Shown: positions 1 through 5,995 of the stretch, in pieces
How positions within the stretch are numbered: the first letter of the stretch is position 1
Layout: every line of letters begins with the position of its first letter
DNA from: Acidobacteriota bacterium
Lineage (GTDB): Bacteria > Acidobacteriota > Blastocatellia > Pyrinomonadales > Pyrinomonadaceae
Length of the DNA stretch: 7,295 bases
Assembly: GCA_013698055.1 (NCBI GenBank)
Contig: JACCVS010000145.1
Coordinates: forward strand, 1-7,295
Reading direction: 5' to 3'
The notes under the pieces: generated by a model
Databases searched by the model: none
Told to the model about the DNA's origin: nothing
Seen by the model: the letters and a program-made list of their open reading frames with translations, nothing else
Position numbers and translations under genes: made by a program

Positions 1-160
1 AATTGCTCCAATCTTCTTCGAGTTTGATAAACGGGTCGAGCTTTTCAGAGAATAACCTGACAAATCGGTTTATCATACGACGGAAGAGAGTGAAAAGTTG
101 TATGCTCTGGTAAGCAATCTGTCGGACTTTGGTTGGAAGCGAAACCCGTTTTCTTGACAC
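1..160 (-). CDS. Possible 5' fragment of an unrecognised gene, cut by the left edge
   Basis: On the minus strand a reading frame runs open from a GTG at 160-158 to the window edge (53 codons). It has an in-frame ATG at 76-74, after which the residues read MINRFVRLFSEKLDPF and then an acidic stretch. The composition (basic and aromatic, then acidic) looks more protein-like than random, but no Shine-Dalgarno sequence precedes either start. The GTG also coincides with the -35 element proposed for the rightward gene. No family is recognised. The alternative is that the region is purely intergenic; the 18-codon plus-strand frame ending at 53-55 is too short to judge. Confidence 0.2.
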   Translation of the reverse strand, partial: MSRKRVSLPTKVRQIAYQSIQLFTLFRRMINRFVRLFSEKLDPFIKLEEDWSN

Positions 161-183
161 GGGGAGCGGGTGAGCGTTAGATT
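154..183 (+). promoter_or_regulatory. Candidate sigma70-type promoter for the Big/LVIVD gene
   Basis: A perfect TTGACA (154-159) is followed after 18 nt by TAGATT (178-183), which matches 4 of 6 of the TATAAT consensus. It lies about 80 nt upstream of the ATG at 262, on the right strand and with no competing gene in between. The rest of 1-240 shows no other convincing structure. The call rests on consensus matching only. Confidence 0.4.
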
Positions 184-250
184 TCGGCTAACTCGTGCGC
201 CGCGTTTCAACTCTTCGCCCGTAGCCAACTGAATATCTATTTGCTGACTT

Positions 251-255
251 GGAGA
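251..255 (+). promoter_or_regulatory. Ribosome binding site that fixes the start at 262
   Basis: GGAGA stands 6 nt before the ATG at 262. The frame is also open from a TTG at 241, but that start would place the Shine-Dalgarno sequence inside the gene and add seven residues before a normal signal peptide. The ATG at 262 is therefore preferred. Confidence 0.7.
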
Positions 256-261
256 AAATTG

Positions 262-2277
262 ATGAAGACGATTTCTACGCGTGCAATAAGAATTGTTATC
301 CTGATTGCATTGGGATTGTTAGCGCCTGCCGCTGCTCCGGCACAGGAGCCAACCGCCAACCCACAGGAGCCGAAAACCGGAACGGTTGAACTCAGTCCGA
401 TAATGTCTGAGTCTGAGGTCGGACAGAAAAAGAAATTCACTGCGATGGCAAAGGATGAGGCTGGTAAGATAACTGAAGTCAAGGCATCCTACTGGGTGGC
501 GCTGCCGCCTGATTCCGCATTCGCAGATGAATCCGGCATGGTCACATTCTACCAGCCCGGAGAGATCAAAATCATCGCCGTAGTCGGTAGCAAACCCGCT
601 TTTGCAATTGTTAAAGTCAAGCCAGCCTCTCTTAATCGAATAGAGATTGATCCGGTCGCGGGGCCTGTGATGGCCGGGGGCAGCGTCAAACTTAACGCGA
701 CGCCGCGCACCTCGAACGGCGATCCGCGTAATGATGTTGCCGTCGCCTGGACCTCCGAAACGCCCTCAATCGCAATTGTAGATGCGGCAGGTTTCGTCAT
801 CGGTGTTGCGCCCGGCAAAGCGACGCTTCGTGCCACCGCGCAAGGCACGAGCAACACGCTCTCAATCGAGGTCGTGCCCAATCCCGTTACTGCTCTTTCA
901 ATCGAGCCTAAATCTTCAAACGCGAAGACTGGCGACGTGATTCGCCTGACCGCGCAGGCTAAAGACAACGCAGGCGCTCAAGTGCGAAATCCGACCATTC
1001 GCTGGGCGGTCAGTGGCGAGGGAGCGATGATTGAAGCGGACGGCGGCTTTGTCGCCGAGCGTCCGGGTTCCTATGTCGTCACGGCGACGAGCGGCAATAA
1101 CATAGCGGTTGCCACAATCGTCGCGACGCCGCGAAATATCGAACGAGAGCTTCATCTAATTGGTCGTGCCTCGCTCAAAGAGCAATCAGCCGAGCAGTGG
1201 ATTTTCGGCAACTTCGCCTACATCTCCACTATCTCCGATAATCTTCTCGTTTACGACATCTCCGATCCGGCCAAGCCCAGGCTGACCGAGACACTCAAGT
1301 TTGACGCGCACACCCTCAACGACATCAGCGTGAGCGCCGATGGCAAGATAGGCGTCATCACTCGCGAGGGAGCTTCGAGCCGCAAGAACGGCATCGTTTT
1401 TCTGGACACGTCCGACCCGGCGCACCCGAAAGTTCTCTCGGAATATACGGAGACCGTGACCGGCGGCGTCCACAGCGCTTTCATTGATGGGCACTACGTC
1501 TATCTGACGGACGATGCGACCGGTTCGCTCCGCGTAATAGATTTTCAGAATGTGAAGTCACCGAAGGAGGTCGCCCGTTGGCAGGTCGAAAACCCGATCA
1601 TTACGACCGGGGGCATTCAGGGCGGGCGCTACGTTCACGATGTGCAGGTCAAAGACGGATTGGCTTACCTGGCTTACTGGAGAGACGGAGTTGTCATCCT
1701 GGACGTGGGAAACGGTGTCAAGGGCGGCAGTCCTGAGAAGCCTCAGTTCGTGAGCCAACTTCGGTTCAACTATCACGAGCTTTACGGAAACGGTTGGTTG
1801 TCGGGAGCGCACGCCGTCTTCCGTTACAAAAATTATCTCTTCGTCGGCGACGAAGTCTTCCCGGAAATCTTCGACATCAACAGCAAGCAGCGCATTCCGG
1901 TGCGCGGGGTGCTGCACGTCGTGGATGTTTCGGACATCAATCGCCCGCGCAAGGTAGCCGAGTACGGCGTGCCCGAAGCGGGGTCGCACAACGTGTGGGT
2001 CGAAAACGATATCCTGTACATGGGTTATTACAACGGTGGGGCGCGCGTTCTGGATGTTTCCGGCGAACTGCGGGGCGACCTCTACAGGCAGGGAAGAGAG
2101 ATCGCCCGCCACTGGACGGGGGCCGAAGACGGCTTTCGCATCAACTCGCCCTTCGCATGGGGCGCTCAACCGCACAAAGGTTTGGTTTACTTCAACGACA
2201 TCAACAGCGGTCTCTGGATTATGAAGCTAGGCGCTCCGAGGACAGACACAGGCTCGACGACAGAGCCGGGAAGATGA
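262..2277 (+). CDS. Exported Big-domain and LVIVD beta-propeller protein
   Basis: This 671-aa protein is predicted to be secreted or surface-attached. Residues 1-28 form a signal peptide (MKTISTR, hydrophobic core IVILIALGLL, cleavage near APAAAPAQ). Three Ig-like modules follow, at roughly 41-121, 122-207 and 208-290. The second has the clearest Big_2 pattern (SVKLNATP, VAWTSETPSIAIVDAAGFV, APGKATLRATA). Residues 295-657 make a beta-propeller with LVIVD-type blades of the form DNLLVYDISDPAKP (327-339), GIVFLDTSDPAHP (377-389), SLRVIDFQNVKSP (422-434), DGVVILDVGN (475-484), LHVVDVSDINRP (551-562) and ARVLDVSG (594-601). The protein ends with a conserved-looking PFAWGAQPHKG...INSGLWIMKL. LVIVD and Big domains are general binding or scaffold folds, so the ligand is unknown and no catalytic residues are evident. 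It converges on the YncE-type gene across a shared terminator. The GC-rich composition (37 of 60 bases G/C in 1861-1920) fits the host background. Confidence 0.9.
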   Translation: MKTISTRAIRIVILIALGLLAPAAAPAQEPTANPQEPKTGTVELSPIMSESEVGQKKKFTAMAKDEAGKITEVKASYWVALPPDSAFADESGMVTFYQPGEIKIIAVVGSKPAFAIVKVKPASLNRIEIDPVAGPVMAGGSVKLNATPRTSNGDPRNDVAVAWTSETPSIAIVDAAGFVIGVAPGKATLRATAQGTSNTLSIEVVPNPVTALSIEPKSSNAKTGDVIRLTAQAKDNAGAQVRNPTIRWAVSGEGAMIEADGGFVAERPGSYVVTATSGNNIAVATIVATPRNIERELHLIGRASLKEQSAEQWIFGNFAYISTISDNLLVYDISDPAKPRLTETLKFDAHTLNDISVSADGKIGVITREGASSRKNGIVFLDTSDPAHPKVLSEYTETVTGGVHSAFIDGHYVYLTDDATGSLRVIDFQNVKSPKEVARWQVENPIITTGGIQGGRYVHDVQVKDGLAYLAYWRDGVVILDVGNGVKGGSPEKPQFVSQLRFNYHELYGNGWLSGAHAVFRYKNYLFVGDEVFPEIFDINSKQRIPVRGVLHVVDVSDINRPRKVAEYGVPEAGSHNVWVENDILYMGYYNGGARVLDVSGELRGDLYRQGREIARHWTGAEDGFRINSPFAWGAQPHKGLVYFNDINSGLWIMKLGAPRTDTGSTTEPGR

Positions 2278-2280
2278 TGT

Positions 2281-2371
2281 AAAGCAGAAGGCAGAACAGG
2301 AGGCGGAAGGCGGAAGGCGGAAGGCGGAAGGCAGTGAAGCGATGTTGTCCATGCGGCCTTCTGCTTTTTTT
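2281..2371 (+). terminator. Terminator after the Big/LVIVD gene, built from the heptamer repeat
   Basis: AAAGCAGAAGGC (2281-2292) is perfectly complementary to GCCTTCTGCTTT (2356-2367), and the right arm runs straight into a seven-T tract (2365-2371). Shorter alternatives use the GAAGGC of any heptamer copy, for example 2327-2332 with 2356-2361. It starts three bases after the stop codon, which suits a rho-independent terminator for the rightward gene. On the minus strand a stem can form but no clear U tract follows, so termination of the leftward gene here is less certain. Confidence 0.6.
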
Positions 2372-2420
2372 CTGCTTACTGCTTTCCGCCTTCTGCCTTC
2401 TGTCTTGTCCCTTCCGCTTT
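2281..2420. repeat. Inverted pair of GGCGGAA-type heptamer arrays
   Basis: The left arm holds four perfect tandem GGCGGAA units (2302-2329), preceded by related AGCAGAAGGCAGAA and followed by GGCAGTGAAGC. The right arm, 2355-2420, carries the same unit types in inverted orientation (GCCTTCTGC, GCTTTCCGCC, TTCTGCCTTCTG, CTTCCGC). The arms can pair in several registers because any unit on the left can meet any unit on the right. The right arm overlaps the last codons of the YncE-type gene and encodes its KAEGTRQKAEGGKQ tail. The unit resembles dispersed minisatellites that produce KAEGRRQ-like protein tails in environmental genomes; this comparison is from general knowledge only. Confidence 0.8.
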
Positions 2421-3599
2421 CTCTACTCTCAAAAAATCTATTCCTGCGGCTTGCGGGTCAACGTCAACGGTAGCGACGGTTTTTAAGGCTTGCAGGTCAA
2501 TGATCTCAATGGTTCCGGGTTCCGAGCCAATGCCCTCGACTGAAACGAAGGCGTAACGATTATCGGGCGAGACCGTGACGCCGTGAAGCACTTTGCGTTT
2601 GGTTGGTAAACGTGCCAGTTCTCGCCCTGTCTTGACATCGAAAACTGAGACAGACTGATCGCGTTTATTCGTACCCACCAGCCGCCCGTCTTTGGTCACG
2701 GCCAGATTATAGACGCCCGACCCGGCGGGGATGCGACGCAGGACTTTCCAGTTGACAGCATCAACCTCAACTATCTCGCTGGACTTATTGCAGGCGACGA
2801 AAACGGAAGAGCCGTCGGCAGAGGGCTGCGCCCACGTCGGAGAGCACGTGACATCTCCCGGTTTCGGCATCTCCATTCCGTGCCCGCCGGTGTCCATGTT
2901 GTGCTTTCCCTGATGTCCCTGGCGCGCAGGTAAGGCTCCCGTCATGCCCATCTCTTTGCCTTTCGTCAAAAGGAAATGGCGCGAGACTTTGAGCGTGCGC
3001 GTGTCAATCTCGACAAGCATGTCGTCCATCATGCAGGCGGAGTAGTGCTTCGTTCCCTGTGGATTGAACCTTGAGCCATGCGGCATTGTGCAGGTGTTGA
3101 CTCGCGCGATTTCCAGCATCGGGCGCGTCGCGACGATTGAGACGGAGGAGGGAACCATGTCGCCGTGCAAATTGAAATTGACGGCATAGAGAAACTCTCC
3201 ATCCGGCGAGACATCCATCGTCGCCGGAAAAAGCCCCAGCGTCACTTGCCCGACGACCGCATCCGTCTTCGTCGAATATTTCCAGACGGAGCCGAAAGGT
3301 CTCCCATGCCCGAGAGAGACATAATAGAACTGCTTGTCCGGTGAGACGGCGACCCCGTGCGGCCCGTCGACGTCCGTCGGCATCACCCCTGTTCCAAAAC
3401 TGCGCTCGACACTCGTTCCTTTCGAGCCGAAGCGCACCACACTGACCTTGTCCGCCGATTCCGAGACGACATAGACAAGATAATCCTGTCCGGGCGCAAC
3501 CTTCTCCTGCGCGAGCGTAGATGCTGAGAGCAGCGCTGTGATAACGCAAAATAATGCAGTTATAAAAATACTGTTAAGAAACCCTGCTTGTCTTTTCAT
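2376..3599 (-). CDS. Exported YncE-type (YVTN) beta-propeller with Met/His-rich insertion
   Basis: This 407-aa predicted periplasmic or secreted protein has a signal peptide at residues 1-30 (MKRQAG, then a hydrophobic core, ending ASTLAQ). Propeller strands with the SPDG/SPD turn recur: HGVAVSPDKQFYYVS (81-95), ATMDVSPDGEFLYAV (126-140), PHGSRFNPQGTKHYSAC (173-189), QPSADGSSVFVAC (258-270), LAVTKDGRLVGTN (299-311) and HGVTVSPDNRYAFVS (339-353). A loop at about 213-248 is rich in Met (217, 219, 235, 242, 244) and His (229, 233, 240). Four Cys occur at 170, 189, 252 and 270, with MM following C189. The GGAGG at 3608-3612 stands 8 nt from the ATG, giving a firm start. The C-terminal tail from about residue 393 is encoded by the heptamer repeat and is probably not part of the fold. 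No enzymatic activity can be assigned; metal binding, perhaps copper, is inferred only from the loop composition. The gene is convergent with the Big/LVIVD gene. Confidence 0.88.
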   Translation of the reverse strand: MKRQAGFLNSIFITALFCVITALLSASTLAQEKVAPGQDYLVYVVSESADKVSVVRFGSKGTSVERSFGTGVMPTDVDGPHGVAVSPDKQFYYVSLGHGRPFGSVWKYSTKTDAVVGQVTLGLFPATMDVSPDGEFLYAVNFNLHGDMVPSSVSIVATRPMLEIARVNTCTMPHGSRFNPQGTKHYSACMMDDMLVEIDTRTLKVSRHFLLTKGKEMGMTGALPARQGHQGKHNMDTGGHGMEMPKPGDVTCSPTWAQPSADGSSVFVACNKSSEIVEVDAVNWKVLRRIPAGSGVYNLAVTKDGRLVGTNKRDQSVSVFDVKTGRELARLPTKRKVLHGVTVSPDNRYAFVSVEGIGSEPGTIEIIDLQALKTVATVDVDPQAAGIDFLRVEKAEGTRQKAEGGKQ

Positions 3600-3625
3600 A
3601 CTTCAATCCTCCGGCAGAAAACTGC

Positions 3626-3738
3626 TAGAACCAGTCTCATAAATGTTCAGAGTTCAAACTTTAGTTTGATGTTTTTCAGAAAAACACGCTGAAGCGTGAA
3701 CTCTGAACGCTTCATTGACATTTGTGAGATGGCCACTA
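3626..3738. mobile_element. Cloverleaf palindromic element, MITE-like
   Basis: A long imperfect inverted repeat fills the gap between two divergent genes. The outer arms 3628-3646 and 3718-3736 match at 13 of 19 positions without gaps, and better (about 14 bp) if one base is bulged. An inner perfect 12-bp pair (3645-3656 with 3697-3708, GTTCAGAGTTCA) follows. Inside it stand three small hairpins in a row: CAAACTTTAGTTTG (3655-3668), TTTTTCAGAAAAA (3672-3684) and CACGCTGAAGCGTG (3685-3698). A TA dinucleotide borders each end (3626-3627, 3737-3738), compatible with an IS630/mariner-like target duplication, though a 2-bp match is weak evidence. No coding capacity is present. It may be a MITE or a REP-like element; the copy number elsewhere in the genome is unknown. 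Confidence 0.6.
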
Positions 3739-3871
3739 ATCATCAATTTCAACAAATAAGAAAATGATACGTGACTATCTTAATTCAGCATCCAACGAGC
3801 GCGCCAGCGTGCGAAGTGGGTTGATGAATTCTCGGCTCGCTTCCTGTATATTTGCCAACGGATAAATAACC
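3739..3871 (+). promoter_or_regulatory. Leader of the lipoprotein gene, promoter not clearly resolved
   Basis: The 133 bp before the ATG at 3872 must hold the promoter unless it lies in the palindromic element. The best candidate pair is TTGATG (3821-3826) with TATATT (3847-3852), but the 20-nt spacing is too long for a good sigma70 site. The ribosome binding site is also weak: only GGAT at 3860-3863, 8 nt before the start. No riboswitch-like or other structured element was recognised. Confidence 0.2.
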
Positions 3872-4849
3872 ATGACACGTAATAGCATCAAAGCCATCAT
3901 CGTCTTAACCCTGTGCCTCATCGTTTCTCTCACAACTGCCTGTCGTCAAGACTCGACAAGGGCAAATAATGACCAGCCGATTGTCGAGACGGGCGAGGTA
4001 TCCAAAGCCTATGGCGCGCCTGTTCATCTGGGCAATCTTGAAGACAAATCTGTAGATGAGAGCAGCGGCATTGTGGCTTCACGTCGTAACCCCGATCTTT
4101 TCTGGACGCACAACGATTCCGGCGACGGCCCGTTTCTCTATGCCTTTGAGCGCGATGGAGGGAAGCGCGGCGTCTGGCGCGTGATGGGGGCCAAAGCCGA
4201 TGATTGGGAGGACATTGCTGCGGGGCCGGGCGCGCAGCCGGGAAAGTCTTATCTATATGTGGGCGACATCGGGGATAACGGTAGAGATCGTCGGGAGATC
4301 ATCGTCTATCGCGTTGCGGAGCCTGTCGTCACGGCTGATGATGCTGACACCAAGCGGAAAGAACCTCAGCAGACAGAACCTGCCGAAGCGATTCGCATGA
4401 GGTATCCGGATGGAAGACACGATGCGGAAGCGCTCGCCGTTCACCCGACTACCGGCGATTTATACGTGGTCACTAAAACAAAGAATCTAACTTCAGCGGC
4501 TGTTTATAAACTCGCTGCGCCGTTTTCCACTTCGACAATCAACATCCTCAAGAAAGTCGGCGACATTCGTATCCCCAGCCTGTTGCCGGGATTCGTGACG
4601 GGAGGCGACATTTCTCCGGACGGAAGAAAAATAGTCCTGTGTGATTACTTCAATGCTTATGAGGCGAGCTTGCCTGAAAGCTCAAACAGCAAGTTTGATG
4701 ACATCTGGAAGCAGTCCCCGGTCATCATCAGACTTGGGGAGCGTCGGCAGGGTGAGTCTGTCTGCTATCGCCTCGACGGGCGAGCGATACTCGCTACGAG
4801 CGAGGGGCGTCCCTCCTCGCTCGTCGAGGTTGAACGCATCATGCCCTGA
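3872..4849 (+). CDS. Predicted lipoprotein, uncharacterised secreted propeller-like family
   Basis: This is a 325-aa protein. Residues 1-23 look like a lipoprotein signal (basic MTRNSIK, hydrophobic core, then LTTA before Cys24), which would anchor it to a membrane; the -3 Thr makes the lipobox slightly atypical. The mature part has motifs that I recognise from a widespread but functionally undefined secreted family: DESSGIVAS (62-70), WTHNDSGDG (78-86), DWEDIAAGP (111-119), YLYVGDIGDN (127-136), YPDGRHDAEAL (178-188), TGGDISPDG (243-251) and GESVCY (294-299). The acidic, strand-turn pattern suggests a beta-propeller, possibly calcium-binding, and is distantly reminiscent of SdiA-regulated/phytase-like propellers. 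No catalytic assignment is justified. The gene is divergent from the YncE-type gene across the palindromic element. A strong stem lies within its last 80 nt and no separate terminator is visible after the stop. Confidence 0.85.
   Translation: MTRNSIKAIIVLTLCLIVSLTTACRQDSTRANNDQPIVETGEVSKAYGAPVHLGNLEDKSVDESSGIVASRRNPDLFWTHNDSGDGPFLYAFERDGGKRGVWRVMGAKADDWEDIAAGPGAQPGKSYLYVGDIGDNGRDRREIIVYRVAEPVVTADDADTKRKEPQQTEPAEAIRMRYPDGRHDAEALAVHPTTGDLYVVTKTKNLTSAAVYKLAAPFSTSTINILKKVGDIRIPSLLPGFVTGGDISPDGRKIVLCDYFNAYEASLPESSNSKFDDIWKQSPVIIRLGERRQGESVCYRLDGRAILATSEGRPSSLVEVERIMP
4771..4829 (+). repeat. Nested inverted repeats inside the 3' end of the lipoprotein gene
   Basis: ACGAGCGAGG (4796-4805) and CCTCGCTCGT (4815-4824) form a perfect 10-bp stem with a 9-nt loop. 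An alternative outer stem pairs CCTCGACG (4771-4778) with CGTCGAGG (4822-4829). All of it is in frame in the coding sequence, covering about residues 300-319 and ending about 17 nt before the stop codon. No T tract follows. It could stabilise the 3' end of the mRNA or be a chance result of GC-rich coding. Confidence 0.5.
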
Positions 4850-4917
4850 GAGGCGGTCATGTTATGAACGTATTGGCAGTTATAAGGTGAAGTTTATCTA
4901 AATGGCAGCAACAAAAT

Positions 4918-5925
4918 TTAGCGTAGAGTCTTTTCTGCATATAAGTTCCATAGGGATTTTGCGAAAAGACTACCTCTACATAACTCCTCCCAATATTCTC
5001 TAAGAGTTCTTTGGCTTCCATAATCATCTCTTAAATATGGAATGATAACTGTGCATAGACTGGCCGCAGCTATGTTGCTGGTGAGAATGAACTCTTCTGC
5101 TTTTTTTCTACCATAGATTTGCGCCTGCTCCATTGATCTCATGCTTTTATTTCTCATCACCCGTTGAGTTATAATTTTTCCCATTAATACATGGGAATAC
5201 TCCGAAAGACGCTTGTACTCTCTATACCATCTGTCTAAAAATATAAATAACTCTTTGTTTCTGACCTTAGTCATCACATCCCAAGGAGTAGGAAAGTAAA
5301 AATAGACTCTAAGGAAATTATTGATGGAGCCTTTACGTTTAAACCATACTGGCTTTGGGGTTGGTTTCGCACACTTCCTGTTATGCCAATCATGTTCAAC
5401 TACTTTAACAGCGAAGTCTGAGACAAGAATTGAATCATTAGGATGTAGTTTAACTTTTCTTCCGCTTTCTAAATAGGCGGGGTATCTCTCATAAAGATGT
5501 TCCCTGTATCTCTCTATAGCACCGTATTCATCAAGTTCTAAAAGATATCTTTCGTAGTCTTTTTGCCAACCGTTTCGCAGGTATTGTCGAATCCATTTAT
5601 GTGGACCCTGCGAGATAATTACCCCTTGATAGATTTTCTCGACTTGTTCTCTCGCGAGTGAAGCAGTGTCAGCGACGATTTGGTATTCAGATTTTCTATA
5701 TGCTTGTCTGAGTAGTAAACGCATACTCTGATGGGTGTATGCGTGCTGATTCAATAGATCATCCAGCGAGCTTACCAACTCTCTACTTCGTCTGCTTAGT
5801 TCATAATTATGCGTGACAGCAAAACGCACATCTCTAATAAGTTCGTGCATTTCTTTGTCTAGCTTATTGATGTTGAAGTGACTTGTTTCTATACCGGGAA
5901 TGTCTTTGACAGGGGGAAACTTCAT
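4918..5925 (-). CDS. AT-rich orphan gene, unrecognised helical protein (HEPN/DUF5677-like at best)
   Basis: I do not firmly recognise this 335-aa protein. It has no signal peptide or clear membrane segment and looks cytoplasmic, mostly alpha-helical and rich in Arg, Lys, Tyr and Glu. Residues 22-105 are long amphipathic helices. Residues 225-250 contain WYREYKRLSEYSHVLMGKI, whose Y..LSEYSH pattern recalls DUF5677-type proteins. Two Rx(4-6)H arrangements occur (R34-H39 and R239-H245), the form used by HEPN ribonucleases, but neither has the usual polar residue right after Arg. The start ATG (5925-5923) follows AAAGGGA at 5938-5932. The gene is markedly AT-rich (23 of 60 bases G/C in 5161-5220) compared with its neighbours, and it lies on the 3' side of tRNA-Lys, so horizontal acquisition is likely. 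It has no operon partner. A defence or toxin role is possible but unproven. Confidence 0.75.
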   Translation of the reverse strand: MKFPPVKDIPGIETSHFNINKLDKEMHELIRDVRFAVTHNYELSRRSRELVSSLDDLLNQHAYTHQSMRLLLRQAYRKSEYQIVADTASLAREQVEKIYQGVIISQGPHKWIRQYLRNGWQKDYERYLLELDEYGAIERYREHLYERYPAYLESGRKVKLHPNDSILVSDFAVKVVEHDWHNRKCAKPTPKPVWFKRKGSINNFLRVYFYFPTPWDVMTKVRNKELFIFLDRWYREYKRLSEYSHVLMGKIITQRVMRNKSMRSMEQAQIYGRKKAEEFILTSNIAAASLCTVIIPYLRDDYGSQRTLREYWEELCRGSLFAKSLWNLYAEKTLR

Positions 5926-5967
5926 TTATTATCCCTTTCAACGAATCTGTGAATAAGCCGATTGATC

Positions 5968-5995
5968 ATTCTAATAGGGCTGCACTAAAGCTCAA
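5968..5995 (-). promoter_or_regulatory. Candidate promoter of the AT-rich gene with flanking inverted repeat
   Basis: On the minus strand TTGAGC (5995-5990) and TAGAAT (5973-5968) stand 16 nt apart, 42 nt upstream of the start codon. An 8-bp inverted repeat, CTAATAGG (5971-5978) and CCTATTAG (6013-6020), has one arm overlapping the -10 box and the other upstream of the -35 box, as an operator might. A nested AAAGC/GCTTT pair (5987-5991, 5999-6003) lies between them. Confidence 0.35.

Noticed and set aside
1558..2175. 205-codon minus-strand frame opposite the LVIVD propeller
   Set aside because: It is antisense to a well-supported gene, its frame is an expected by-product of GC-rich coding sequence, and its translation has no recognisable motifs or signal.
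1794..2282. 162-codon plus-strand frame inside the LVIVD gene
   Set aside because: It is a shifted frame of the real gene with an Arg/Gly/Ser-rich low-complexity translation typical of frame shadows, and no ribosome binding site.
2302..2332. GGCGGAA tandem units considered as a CRISPR-like array
   Set aside because: The units are 7 bp, directly adjacent and without spacers, so this is a minisatellite.
3004..3549. 181-codon minus-strand frame inside the YncE-type gene
   Set aside because: It is an out-of-frame overlap with a gene that has a signal peptide, a good ribosome binding site and propeller motifs; the translation is Arg/Cys-rich and not protein-like.
4850..4917. Far-end attachment copy of the tRNA-Lys 3' end
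   Set aside because: I looked for GAGCCGAGCAGG or a near match downstream of the lipoprotein gene and found none.
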